From the NCBI GenBank assembly GCA_005954745.1, contig CP040678.1, forward strand, positions 2,976,001-3,040,000: a stretch of DNA of 64,000 nucleotides. Direction: 5' to 3'. The DNA is from Halostella pelagica (GTDB lineage Archaea; Halobacteriota; Halobacteria; Halobacteriales; Natronoarchaeaceae). The notes under the pieces were generated by a model. It had not been told where the DNA came from, did no database searches, and was given only the letters and a program-made list of their open reading frames with translations. Below are positions 18,496 through 27,141 of the stretch, one piece after another. The position numbers and the translations under genes are program-made. Each line of letters starts with the position of its first letter. Positions within the stretch are counted from its first letter, which is position 1.

Positions 18496-19482
18496 ATGCC
18501 GAGAGTTACCGTGATCATCCCGACGTACAACCGAGCGGAAACGCTCCCCAGGGCCGTCGACAGCGCGCTGGACCAGACGTTCGAGGACCTCGAAGTGCTC
18601 GTCGTCGACGACGGTTCGACCGACGAAACGCGGGAGTTGCTCGACTCGTATTCGGACCCGCGTGTCCGGACGATCGCACACGAGACGAACCGAGGGGCGA
18701 ACGTCGCCCGCAACACCGGCATCGAGAACGCTCGCGGGGAGTACGTCGCCTTTCTCGACTCCGATGACGAGTGGTATCCCGGGAAAGTATCGAGGCAACT
18801 CACGGCGCTCGACGCGAAAGGCTCTAACTGGATCGCCGCCTACTGCGACACCGAGATCCGCACGTCCGGGTCGTCGGGGCGGCTCCGGTCGCTCGCCGCG
18901 GGCGTCCTCGCTCGCGCCGACATCGACCCGCGGATGGAGGGCGGCGAGCAACTCGTCGGCGAGATCCTCGCCGGCAACGTACATCCCGGCGCGGGATCGA
19001 CGCTGCTGGTCCGCACGGACGTCGCCCGCGAAATCGGCGGGTTCGACGAGACGCTCGACCGCTTTCAGGACCCGGAGTTCGTGCTTCAGATCCTCGACGA
19101 AGGGAAGGTAGCGTACGTCGACGAACCCCTCGTGGTTCGCCTCGAAACCGGGACGCCAGCCGCCGAAACGGTCGCGGCGGCCGACGAGCGGTATCTCCGG
19201 AAGAACGCCGACGCCGTCGAGACGTTCGAGCGGCGAGGCTACGATATCATGGGGCGTCACCACCTCATCCTCGCGAAACGGTATTTCGAGGACGGGCAGT
19301 TCTACCACGGGACGAATCACGCCCGCCGGGCGACGGTACCGCCGCGTCACTGTCCCGGCCTCCTCTGGGCCGTTATCGCCGGGGTCGGCCGGCAGGACCG
19401 CAAGTTGCTCGCCATCGCCGCGTCTGCAGTCGGACTTGTCGCCGCCGCCGTAGCCATCCGCGGCAGTTCGAACGGGCGTTGA
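18496..19482 (+). CDS. Glycosyltransferase family 2
   Basis: This 328-residue GT-A fold enzyme starts with Val-Thr-Val-Ile-Ile-Pro-Thr-Tyr-Asn-Arg and has the nucleotide-binding Val-Val-Asp-Asp-Gly-Ser-Thr-Asp-Glu-Thr. The metal-binding region is Phe-Leu-Asp-Ser-Asp-Asp-Glu-Trp. It would transfer a sugar from an activated donor to a glycan on the cytoplasmic side. One hydrophobic segment near the C-terminus (Leu-Ala-Ile-Ala-Ala-Ser-Ala-Val-Gly-Leu-Val-Ala) may attach it to the membrane. It follows the second beta-helix gene by 86 nt in the same direction, with its own TATA element. Donor and acceptor are unknown. Confidence 0.92.
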   Translation: MPRVTVIIPTYNRAETLPRAVDSALDQTFEDLEVLVVDDGSTDETRELLDSYSDPRVRTIAHETNRGANVARNTGIENARGEYVAFLDSDDEWYPGKVSRQLTALDAKGSNWIAAYCDTEIRTSGSSGRLRSLAAGVLARADIDPRMEGGEQLVGEILAGNVHPGAGSTLLVRTDVAREIGGFDETLDRFQDPEFVLQILDEGKVAYVDEPLVVRLETGTPAAETVAAADERYLRKNADAVETFERRGYDIMGRHHLILAKRYFEDGQFYHGTNHARRATVPPRHCPGLLWAVIAGVGRQDRKLLAIAASAVGLVAAAVAIRGSSNGR

Positions 19483-19820
19483 CCGCGCTGACCGGCAGTT
19501 CGGATAGCGGGCACCCAGTGTCGATCAAGTGATAGGTCGGGGATAGACGGCCGTCAATGACGGGTTATCGGACCGTTAATCGTGCATCCGCAGACAGGCC
19601 ATCTGGTTACGTGCCGCGAACGGAGTCCGTCGGCAGACACACCGCAAACGAAAGCTGTCGACGCACGTTCGCGCTGACCGAACGGGGACAAACACATATC
19701 GTCGAACCGCGCGGCCCCTTATCCGGTTTATAGTTAATAGCGCATGCCCGGATATAACCGATACTGCCGCTCGCGACCGTTCTTCGACTCCGGTCGCGAC
19801 CAACACGGTATCCGAGAACT
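19483..19820 (+). other. Intergenic region upstream of the asparagine-synthase-like gene
   Basis: This holds a TATA-like run GTTTATAGTTAAT (19726-19738), which would give the next gene a leader of about 60 nt. I see no credible gene; the minus-strand frames are Arg/Ser-rich shadows. Confidence 0.4.
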
Positions 19821-21512
19821 ATGAACAAGGAAATGTTCGGTGTGTTCGGCGACGAGGATGAGTTCGCCCGGTTTCGCTCCCCTGACGAGTTCGACCGGGT
19901 CGTCGGAGGGGACGAAGTGACCGTCGGGATCCGCGACCCGGGACTGACCGTCCCAGGGAGAAGCGCGACCCACACCGCCGACGGCGACGCCTGCGTCGTC
20001 TGGGGCGAGGTGTTTCCGCCGGACGACCGCGATGTCGACGCGGCGTGCTGGTTACTAGATCGGTACAGCGATGTCGGCGCGGATGCGTTCGCGGACCTCA
20101 ACGGCTCGTACCTCGCAGTCGTCGACGTGGACGGCGAGGCGGTCGTTGCTACTGACCCCATCCGGTCGTGGGAGTGTTTCTACACGGACGGCCCCGGAAC
20201 GCGGGTGTTCGGTACTGATGCCGCGGCTGTCGGGCGAACGATACGGTCGCCTCGTGTCCACGAGGAGTCAGTGCTCGAGTTCCTCCACATCGGCGTCGTG
20301 CTCGGCGAGAAGACGTGTTTCGAACGGCTCCGCCGCCTTCCGATGGATAGCGCTCTACGGACCGACGAGGTGGAGCGACTCTCTCGGTTCGTCTACGAGC
20401 CACGGGAGTTCGACTACGTCGGCGAACTCGCCCGTCGACTAGAGCGGGCGATCGAACGCCGCGCGCAGTATCCTGGCGAGAAGGGCCTGCTTCTCTCCGC
20501 GGGGTACGATTCCCGACTGCTGCTCTCCCAGATACCTGGACTCGACGACAGTTACACGGTCGGGTCGTCCGACGCCCAGGAGGTCAGCGGTGCCCAACGT
20601 CTCTCCGACCAGTACGGTACCACCCACTCCGCCTTCACCCCGGACGACCGGTACCTCCACGCCGACGAGCGGAAGGTCCGCTACTCGCAGGGCATCAAGG
20701 AGTCGCTACACATCCACCACGCGGGTTACGACGACCAGATCGACGCGAACACGATGTGTCACGGCCTCCTCTGTGATACCATCTTCCGGGGGCACTTCAC
20801 CGAGCAAGCGAGCGTCGAAGTGTGCGGAAAGCGTGTTCCGTTCGGGAAGTTAGACCCGGATCCGGAACCCGTAGACGTACTGCTCGACAAGTTCGGCTAC
20901 CGGACCGAGGCCAGCCGGGACCTCTCGCGGTACACGTCGACCGACCTCGATCCGGAGACGTTCGTTCGGAACGCAGTCCGATCGGAGTTCGAGTCCCACC
21001 GCGACCGGTTCGACGCGGTACAGAACGGCCTCGACTGCTGCGGGATCGGGAATCAGCCGTCGATGCCGTTTCACACCCACCTCTCGGACAACTACTTCGA
21101 GGCGTTTCTCGCCACTGACGCGGAACTACTCGACTGGCATCTCCAGACGCCCCCCGAGCACCGAACCACCGAAACGTTCCTGCGGGCGTGCGAAAAACTC
21201 GATCCGGACATCCTGCGGATCCGGCCGCCCGACCGCCCTCACGATTCTTTTCTGCTCAACGAGGTCGAGGGGTTCATCCGGCGGACGGTGCCGTTTGTTC
21301 GCGCGTTCGAATCGGCGTGGCCGGACCGAGCGGCGATATTCGACCAGTACGACCTCGACCGGCGTCTCTTCCCCGACGCCGAGTACGTCCACGACTTGCC
21401 CGTTCGCCATAAGTTGCGCATTAACGATATCTCCGGGTGGATGGCACAGTGCTCCGAGTCCGCGAGAGACATCGACGAGCTACTTCAAGACCCAGTCCCG
21501 AAACCGGCGTGA
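19821..21512 (+). CDS. Asparagine-synthase-related protein (PP-loop ATPase)
   Basis: In this 563-residue protein the N-terminal 190 residues resemble the class-II glutaminase domain of AsnB (Asp-Leu-Asn-Gly-Ser-Tyr, then Val-Phe-Gly-Thr-Asp). However, the sequence begins Met-Asn-Lys, so the catalytic Cys2 that releases ammonia is absent. The second half carries the ATP-binding PP-loop as Ser226-Ala-Gly-Tyr-Asp-Ser231, a variant of SGGxDS. It may adenylate and amidate or modify a sugar acid or peptide without using glutamine as donor. Similar proteins are often found in archaeal and bacterial surface-glycan loci. It follows the GT2 gene by about 340 nt. The fold is clear; the reaction is unknown. 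Confidence 0.82.
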   Translation: MNKEMFGVFGDEDEFARFRSPDEFDRVVGGDEVTVGIRDPGLTVPGRSATHTADGDACVVWGEVFPPDDRDVDAACWLLDRYSDVGADAFADLNGSYLAVVDVDGEAVVATDPIRSWECFYTDGPGTRVFGTDAAAVGRTIRSPRVHEESVLEFLHIGVVLGEKTCFERLRRLPMDSALRTDEVERLSRFVYEPREFDYVGELARRLERAIERRAQYPGEKGLLLSAGYDSRLLLSQIPGLDDSYTVGSSDAQEVSGAQRLSDQYGTTHSAFTPDDRYLHADERKVRYSQGIKESLHIHHAGYDDQIDANTMCHGLLCDTIFRGHFTEQASVEVCGKRVPFGKLDPDPEPVDVLLDKFGYRTEASRDLSRYTSTDLDPETFVRNAVRSEFESHRDRFDAVQNGLDCCGIGNQPSMPFHTHLSDNYFEAFLATDAELLDWHLQTPPEHRTTETFLRACEKLDPDILRIRPPDRPHDSFLLNEVEGFIRRTVPFVRAFESAWPDRAAIFDQYDLDRRLFPDAEYVHDLPVRHKLRINDISGWMAQCSESARDIDELLQDPVPKPA

Positions 21513-21682
21513 CGCGTCACAGCCCGATGAGTTCCCCGTTCCGCCGGTCGCTACAGGGTCGGAGTCGAGCACGGGGCGAAACGAGTGCCACCACTCGACG
21601 GTAGCTATACATAATCATTAAGGTCTAACTCGAGAATGGGTTCGTAACGAGTGTCGCATCACCGCCCCATCGTACTTTTACA

Positions 21683-22249
21683 ATGGATCCCGAGACCGAT
21701 TCGGACGTCGACTCGGCGAAGTTCACGATTCCGGACGAGAGGCGAGCGATGACCGCGGAGTCGACATCGGGTGACCGGAACCCGCCCAGATCCAGACAGA
21801 TCCTCGACGCCCTCGACGAGATGGACACTCCCGTCACGATCGACGAACTCGCGGACGAACTGGTGACGCGACGTGACCTCCGATCGGAGGGCGAGGATAT
21901 CGAGACGTGGGCTGACGTACACGAACAGCTGTACGTCGTCGACCTGCCCGTCCTCCACGGCACGGGTGACATCCACTTCGATGCATCAGCCGGTCTCGTC
22001 TCGCTCGCCGACACGGAATCCGCCGAACCCACAACTGATACAACGCCCGCCGACGAGGGTGACGGCCGTCGCTGGGCCTCGGTCCTACCCATCGCCGGAC
22101 TCGCGACGTGCTCGGCGCTACTCGTCGGCCTGACTCGCGTCGGCGCCTGGCCGCTGGCAGACACGCCGACGCTCGCTCTCTCGGGGGCCGTCGCGGGGAC
22201 AGCCGTCTTGCTGGCCGCCGTACTGGCGGTGCGTCGAACCGTCAGCTAA
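21683..22249 (+). CDS. DUF7344-type winged-helix protein with two C-terminal membrane helices
   Basis: In this 188-residue protein, after a polar N-terminus, residues 35 to about 115 form a winged-helix-like domain (Arg-Gln-Ile-Leu-Asp-Ala-Leu, Val-Thr-Ile-Asp-Glu-Leu-Ala-Asp-Glu-Leu, then Glu-Gln-Leu-Tyr-Val-Val-Asp-Leu-Pro-Val-Leu). Two hydrophobic segments end the protein. This is the haloarchaeal DUF7344 layout, thought to be a membrane-bound regulator. The neighbouring convergent gene at 22346-22921 has the same architecture. In-frame ATGs further downstream make the exact start uncertain. Regulation of the surrounding glycan genes is inference from position. Confidence 0.78.
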   Translation: MDPETDSDVDSAKFTIPDERRAMTAESTSGDRNPPRSRQILDALDEMDTPVTIDELADELVTRRDLRSEGEDIETWADVHEQLYVVDLPVLHGTGDIHFDASAGLVSLADTESAEPTTDTTPADEGDGRRWASVLPIAGLATCSALLVGLTRVGAWPLADTPTLALSGAVAGTAVLLAAVLAVRRTVS

Positions 22250-22345
22250 CTTCGAGTCACGGTCGTACCGGAGAACACGGACGGCGTCACGCCGACCCAG
22301 AAGCGACGGTTGTCGGCTGTATCAGTCGCTGTTGGCAAAAGCCCG

Positions 22346-22921
22346 TCACTCGGTCGCGATCTTGGTCACCGTTAGCGCCGTAAACAGTAGCAGAACGACC
22401 GCAGAGAGTGCTACGGCAGGGAGCGCCGTAAGCGGCGGGACATTGAACACCATCCCGGCAAAGAAGGATGCGCTGACTCCGGACGCACCGAGGTAGTAGC
22501 TGTTCCACGAGCGGGACTCGTCGTCCGTCGCGTCATCGTCGTCGACCGGCCCGAGATGCCGGTCAAGGCGGTCCGCGAGCGAGGCACGTTCGACTATTCC
22601 GCGGCTCTGGTTGTACTCGATGATCCCCTCCTCGTCGAGTTTCGGGAGGTGGGACTGGTAAAGCGGGATGTAGACGCGCTGGCGCTGTTTGGAGGTCAGC
22701 GCCTTGACGGTCGTATCGTGTTCCCACGCGGCCACCTGCTCCGCGATATCGCGCATGCGAACGGTTCCGTCCTCGCCCTGAAGATACCGAAGGACGTTCC
22801 GTCGCCGTTCGTTCTGGAGCAGGTGGAAGATCTGGTCTTCGGTGAGGGTAGATTCGTCAGTGTCGTCGTCAGACGTGTCTTCTATCGTCGGTCCGTCGGA
22901 GGGGGTCTCGATCACACTCAT
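22346..22921 (-). CDS. DUF7344-type winged-helix protein with two C-terminal membrane helices
   Basis: The protein is 191 residues from the ATG at 22921 (six residues longer from 22939). The winged helix runs from about 30 to 115: Asp-Gln-Ile-Phe-His-Leu-Leu-Gln-Asn-Glu-Arg-Arg-Arg-Asn-Val-Leu-Arg-Tyr-Leu, a Tyr-Gln-Ser-His-Leu-Pro-Lys-Leu helix, then Glu-Glu-Gly-Ile-Ile-Glu-Tyr. All are classic DUF7344 marks. Two membrane segments follow. A TATA-like element (22951-22961, minus strand) is only 16 nt from the upstream ATG, which favours 22921. It converges on its homologue at 21683. It is likely a membrane-tethered DNA-binding protein; the signal is unknown. Confidence 0.85.
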   Translation of the reverse strand: MSVIETPSDGPTIEDTSDDDTDESTLTEDQIFHLLQNERRRNVLRYLQGEDGTVRMRDIAEQVAAWEHDTTVKALTSKQRQRVYIPLYQSHLPKLDEEGIIEYNQSRGIVERASLADRLDRHLGPVDDDDATDDESRSWNSYYLGASGVSASFFAGMVFNVPPLTALPAVALSAVVLLLFTALTVTKIATE

Positions 22922-23371
22922 TATCGACGGATAATACATACTCGGAGAGTGTAATAAATAGGTAAACCTGTCTCGCGTGTTGCAGACTGTTGCAGCGAAT
23001 TCAGATAGTCAAACTGACTGTTTACACAGTTTAAAACCACTCAAGAGGCGCTCAAACCGGCAGTTATAGCTTTTTGGAGAAAAACGCCCATATCTGGTAC
23101 GGGTCACAGAAACGGTTAATGCGTCGTTAGCAACAGCGGTTTCGGGCCGGGATCGAAGCGGATCGTATCCGACGGCGATCACATCTGACTCAGGTGCGAG
23201 AGAGGTCGCGGTGTCTCGCTGGCGGCCACACCAGGTCACGGCCGCGTCTGCTGGCTAGGTGGAACCCATCGAACGGATCCGCTAGACCGATCCGCCGTAT
23301 CGCGCGCAAACGGCGAGAGCCAGCAGTATATGAAACTGATAATAAACTCCGATCGGGTCGAACGGGCGGTA
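22922..23371 (+). other. Divergent intergenic region with a dyad and AT-rich promoter-like sequence
   Basis: A dyad AAACTG-N10-CAGTTT (23011-23032) overlaps a TATA-like TTTAAAA (about 23030-23036), about 90 nt upstream of the DUF7344 gene start on the other strand. No credible gene starts at the matching distance. The dyad could be an operator; nothing else is recognisable up to the promoter of the DUF1616 gene. Confidence 0.35.
23338..23347 (+). promoter_or_regulatory. TATA-like element for the DUF1616 gene
   Basis: GATAATAAAC is centred about 29 nt before the ATG at 23372, which favours that start over the ATG at 23330, which lies upstream of the element. Confidence 0.5.
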
Positions 23372-24442
23372 ATGGTCGATCAGAATCGCTGGTGGTACGT
23401 CGATCTCGTCATCGTATCGCTTCTCGCGGGACTCGCCGGGGGATTGATCCATCTCGGAACGGCGGGGATGGCACGGATCGTACTGGCAATGCCGTTGTTC
23501 CTGCTGTTTCCGGGCTACGCATTCGTCGCGCTACTGTTTCCGGAGAACGGCGACGCCCCCGACGAACCGTTCGACGAGGACCGGACGGGTCTCTGGGCTC
23601 CGCGTTCCGAGTCCAACGGCATCGACCGCGTGAGTCGCTTTATCCTATCGGTCGTAACGAGCGTCGTTCTGGTGGCTGTCGTCGCTCTCGCCGCGAACGT
23701 GACTCCGTGGGGGATCACTCTGCGCCCGCTACTGGCCGGTCTCGGTATCGCCACCGTGGGTTTCAGTCTGCTCGGTCTCGTTCGCCGGTGGCGGTGTCCC
23801 GCCGACCGGCGCTTCACGCCGTCGGCCGGCGCGTTCTGGTCCGACCTGTTCTACGCCTCGAAAGACACCCCTTACGGCTCAAATCGCGCGGTGTACAACA
23901 TCGCGATCGGGCTAAGTCTACTACTGCTCGTGACGAGCGCGGGGTACGCGGCAACGAACCCGGTGGAACACGAGGGATTCACCGAACTGTACGTGGATAC
24001 GGACCCGGTGAGCGGCGACGACCGGTCGATGTATCAGTCGACGTACGTTCGGGGAGAGAGTGCGGAGTTCGCCGTGAACGTCACGAACAGGGAACACGAG
24101 CAACGGCAGTACACGACCGTAGTCATGCTCCAGCGAGTGAACGAGAGCGGACGCGAGACGACCGTCCAAGCGGAAACTGAACTTGCGAGCGACGAGATCA
24201 CAGTTTCGGACGGTGCGACGGAGAGCCAACAGTTCGAGATCGCTCCGACGATGGCAGGGGACGACCTCCGACTGGCCGTGTTGCTATACGAGGGCGATGC
24301 GCCTGCGGATCCGACGACGGCGGACGCCTATCGGACGCTCCGGTTACCGATCACGGTCGAGGACGGGCAGAGTGCGATGGCCCAACGAGCGACCGGCGGC
24401 AGTGGTGCGGTGCGGTCCGCGCCGACCGGCGGTGATAGCTGA
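23372..24442 (+). CDS. DUF1616 family membrane protein
   Basis: In this 356-residue protein four hydrophobic segments (about 7-28, 33-57, 92-112, 118-138) come first. The first two are separated by little more than Gly-Thr-Ala-Gly-Met-Ala-Arg, and the second ends in Phe-Pro-Gly-Tyr-Ala, the signature of the archaeal DUF1616 family. A fifth helix (about 180-198) leads to an extracytoplasmic beta-sandwich-like domain with Phe-Ala-Val-Asn-Val-Thr-Asn-Arg-Glu. Members are frequent in archaeal surface-polysaccharide clusters, but the function is unknown. The next gene starts 2 nt after its stop, so the two form an operon. Confidence 0.85.
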   Translation: MVDQNRWWYVDLVIVSLLAGLAGGLIHLGTAGMARIVLAMPLFLLFPGYAFVALLFPENGDAPDEPFDEDRTGLWAPRSESNGIDRVSRFILSVVTSVVLVAVVALAANVTPWGITLRPLLAGLGIATVGFSLLGLVRRWRCPADRRFTPSAGAFWSDLFYASKDTPYGSNRAVYNIAIGLSLLLLVTSAGYAATNPVEHEGFTELYVDTDPVSGDDRSMYQSTYVRGESAEFAVNVTNREHEQRQYTTVVMLQRVNESGRETTVQAETELASDEITVSDGATESQQFEIAPTMAGDDLRLAVLLYEGDAPADPTTADAYRTLRLPITVEDGQSAMAQRATGGSGAVRSAPTGGDS

Positions 24443-24444
24443 CA

Positions 24445-25023
24445 ATGTGGCCGTGGGAACACCTCGCGTTGGGCTACGTGGTCTACTCGCTGCTCGGACA
24501 CGCACTCGAACGGAAAGCACCGTCGGACATCGGTGCCGTCGCGGTCGGAGTCGGAACGCAACTACCTGACCTCGTGGACAAGCCGCTCTCGTGGGGTCTC
24601 GGGATCACTGAAACCGGGTACTCGGTCGGACACTCGCTGTTCCTCGCGCCGGTCGTCTGCCTCGCCGCGGTCGCGCTCGGACGGAGATACGGCGACGGGA
24701 GGATCGTCGTCGCGTTCGCCGTCGGCTACCTGTCGCACCTGTTCGGCGACATCGTTTACCCGCTGTTTCTGGGACGGGGGGTCGCGCCCTCGGTCGTTCT
24801 CTGGCCCGTGGTGACGCAGCCGCCGTCGAACTCGCACCTCGGCTTCGTCCAGTTGGTTACCCGGTACCTCGTTCGATACGCGCGCCAGATGGCTGCGCTC
24901 GACGTTACTCCCTACCTGCTCTTTCAACTGTGTCTCGGCCTGTGCGTCCTACTGCTTTGGCTGTACGACGGCATGCCCGGAGCCGCCCTATACCGCATCT
25001 TCGCTCGCCGCGCCACGCGTTGA
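24445..25023 (+). CDS. Membrane-bound metal-dependent hydrolase (DUF457/YdjM-like)
   Basis: This 192-residue, four-to-five-helix membrane protein has conserved polar residues in the expected places: His6-Leu-Ala-Leu-Gly-Tyr near the start, Leu-Pro-Asp-Leu-Val-Asp-Lys-Pro, Ser-Val-Gly-His-Ser-Leu, and Leu-Ser-His-Leu-Phe-Gly-Asp. His, Asp and His in these segments are the presumed metal ligands of the YdjM/DUF457 family. Substrates of the family are lipids or unknown. It is co-transcribed with the DUF1616 gene (2 nt spacing) and converges with the glycan operon ending at 25174. Confidence 0.85.
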   Translation: MWPWEHLALGYVVYSLLGHALERKAPSDIGAVAVGVGTQLPDLVDKPLSWGLGITETGYSVGHSLFLAPVVCLAAVALGRRYGDGRIVVAFAVGYLSHLFGDIVYPLFLGRGVAPSVVLWPVVTQPPSNSHLGFVQLVTRYLVRYARQMAALDVTPYLLFQLCLGLCVLLLWLYDGMPGAALYRIFARRATR

Positions 25024-25062
25024 GACAGGAGTCGTTCCGTTTCGGAGTCCGGCCGCGCTCGG

Positions 25063-25117
25063 TCTGCTGTCGGCTGGGTTCGGAAGACAACTGCTGTCGG
25101 CTGACTGCGGAAGAACA
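25063..25117 (+). repeat. Imperfect direct repeat between convergent genes
   Basis: Two tandem copies of a 27-28 nt unit (25063-25089 and 25090-25117) share CTGCTGTCGGCTG and CGGAAGA. They lie in the 150-nt gap between two convergent genes, where termination is expected. Confidence 0.55.
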
Positions 25118-25173
25118 GCACCGTGACGAAATCGGCCGAGATCGGAACCGAGTGCCAACGATACGGGCAGTCG

Positions 25174-27141
25174 CTACTGGGGGCTCGTACACATCGTCAC
25201 GTCGCCGTTCGCGTAGACTGTGCCCTGTTCGGGTCGGCAGAGCCGGGACTGCGGAACGTCGCGGATCACCCCCCGCTCGTTTTCGTCGCGGAAGTAGGTC
25301 GCTTCCGTCGACTGCCTCTCCCGGTAGACGACGAGGTCGTGGGTGACCGGCTCACCGTCGACCACGGTTGCGGTGTCGGCCGGATGCGCGTGCGTTCGCT
25401 TGATCAACGTCTGGTACGGGTGGTCGGTGTAGAGCACCTGGTCGGGGCGGATCTCGTCCGGCCGGGGCGAGCCGGTCATCTCGCCTATCGTGTCGGCGGC
25501 GGTCAGTTCCGATTCGCTGTAACTCAGTTGTTCGTGTTGCTCGTCGAAAACCGGACTGTCGATGGTCCCCTGGCTCGACAGCAACATCGCGCCCGGAAAC
25601 GCGAGCGAGAAGACGAGAAGGCAGGCGAGAAAGAGCCTCGGCTGCAGGTTCGTTGCGAGGTATCTGATGCCGATGACGGCGAGGAGAGCCATCGGCGCGT
25701 ACAGGAACGCGAACCAGCGCTGGGGGATGAAGTTTCGGATGCCGAACATCGGCAGACCGAGAACGAAGACGAGCATCACCGCAGTGGCGAACAGGAGCAT
25801 CAGCACGGACTGGTTGGCCCGCTTGCGGTGGACCACGTAGAGACAACCGACGAGTGCGGCACAGAGCAACAGCAGGAAACCGGACACGTCGACGTACTGA
25901 ACGAGCAGTTCTATCGCCGTCGGGCCGGCCGACTCGCCGCCACCGCCGCCGGCGGAGGAACCGCCGGCCAGGTTCAGGAGTCCGGCACTCGACGCGAACG
26001 TCTCGCGGAGCCAACTCAACACCGTCCCCAGAAACGAACGCTGTTTGTACGGCGTCAGCGACCAGGTGAAGATGGTAAAGCCCACGTCGAAAACGACTAT
26101 CCCGACCAGGTTGACCGGCTTTCGCATCCGGAAGATGTTCGGGTCGAGCGGCGACGTTTCGAACGGGGCGATCTGGATGACGACCTGGGAGAGAAACGCG
26201 GCGGCGAGCAAGATCAGCATGATGAACGTCGAAACCTGATGGGTGAGGATGATCGCGAGCGTCAGCAGGATCAACAGTACGAAGTCCCGAAGACCGTTCT
26301 CGACCCACATGAGTCGGACGAGCGCGTAGAGGACGGCGAGAAAGAAGACCAGACCGAGGCTCGTTGGAATGAGGTGTACCCCCCACTCGACGACGTAATT
26401 TCCGACGGAGTAGATCATGGTCGCGAGCACCGCCCAGCGGTCGGTCACGAGCAGGTTCGCCGTCGAATAGACGAGCAGGACCGAGAGGGGCATCACCACG
26501 CCGATCGAGAGGTAGAGCGCGTTTCGAAGCGAGAGGTCATAAACGATCGCCGCCGACGCGAGCACCAGATGATAGAACGGAGAAGCGAAGTGTTTGTCGT
26601 CGGCGATCGCATCCAGAGATCCCTCCGACAGGATCCCCGCAGCCAACTGGGTCACGTGGGTCCAGCTATCGATACCGATCAGGCCGGGCGTGGTGAACAG
26701 GCCGGCGAAGCGGACGACGAACGCCAGCAAGACGACCTCTGTGAGCAGTAGCGTCCGGTTGAAATCCGTCTCGTCGGTGAAGAGGATCTGCCCGAACACC
26801 AGCGTGCCGAGGACGCTCGCCAGGTCGAGAAACAGCGGGGACCGCTCGCCGTGGACGGTCGCAACCAACACCATCGCCGCCAGTCCCGAGATCACGACGC
26901 TCGGCAGGGAGCGGGCGATCGGGGCCGGCAGCGCCGGCAACGCATCCGCCTGGCGGTCGTTGTACGACGCCAGCAGGTAGAGGAGGCAGGCCACACCGAG
27001 AACCAGCGGAATCGTCTTGATGTAGACCTGCGAGGCGAAAAACCGCAACGGGAAGAGGAGGGCGGCGACGATCAGGCCGCCGCCGGCGGCCACCAGATCG
27101 AACCGGAGGTCGTCGAGCCGTCTGGCGACGCTACGTCTCAT
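25174..27141 (-). CDS. Large polytopic membrane protein, candidate GT-C-type glycosyltransferase or polymer-handling protein
   Basis: This 655-residue protein has about 14-16 hydrophobic segments over its first 530 residues and a soluble C-terminal domain. An early extracytoplasmic loop carries Gly-Ile-Asp-Ser-Trp-Thr-His, the kind of acidic-residue loop seen in lipid-phosphate-sugar-dependent GT-C enzymes. That is weak evidence, and I recognise no definite family. The C-terminal 100 residues (Gln-Val-Leu-Tyr-Thr-Asp-His-Pro, Val-Val-Tyr-Arg-Glu-Arg) look like a small alpha/beta domain. It is the last gene of the minus-strand glycan operon. The ATG at 27141 overlaps the preceding gene by 11 nt; the 28-codon upstream extension of the frame is rejected. 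Confidence 0.7.
   Translation of the reverse strand: MRRSVARRLDDLRFDLVAAGGGLIVAALLFPLRFFASQVYIKTIPLVLGVACLLYLLASYNDRQADALPALPAPIARSLPSVVISGLAAMVLVATVHGERSPLFLDLASVLGTLVFGQILFTDETDFNRTLLLTEVVLLAFVVRFAGLFTTPGLIGIDSWTHVTQLAAGILSEGSLDAIADDKHFASPFYHLVLASAAIVYDLSLRNALYLSIGVVMPLSVLLVYSTANLLVTDRWAVLATMIYSVGNYVVEWGVHLIPTSLGLVFFLAVLYALVRLMWVENGLRDFVLLILLTLAIILTHQVSTFIMLILLAAAFLSQVVIQIAPFETSPLDPNIFRMRKPVNLVGIVVFDVGFTIFTWSLTPYKQRSFLGTVLSWLRETFASSAGLLNLAGGSSAGGGGGESAGPTAIELLVQYVDVSGFLLLLCAALVGCLYVVHRKRANQSVLMLLFATAVMLVFVLGLPMFGIRNFIPQRWFAFLYAPMALLAVIGIRYLATNLQPRLFLACLLVFSLAFPGAMLLSSQGTIDSPVFDEQHEQLSYSESELTAADTIGEMTGSPRPDEIRPDQVLYTDHPYQTLIKRTHAHPADTATVVDGEPVTHDLVVYRERQSTEATYFRDENERGVIRDVPQSRLCRPEQGTVYANGDVTMCTSPQ

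Noticed and set aside
23194..24180. 328-codon plus-strand frame over the DUF1616 gene
   Set aside because: Shadow of the DUF1616 gene; mostly Arg, Gly and Ser.
25123..26751. 542-codon plus-strand frame opposite the large membrane protein
   Set aside because: Antisense shadow; extremely charged, with no fold, while the minus strand encodes a clear polytopic protein.
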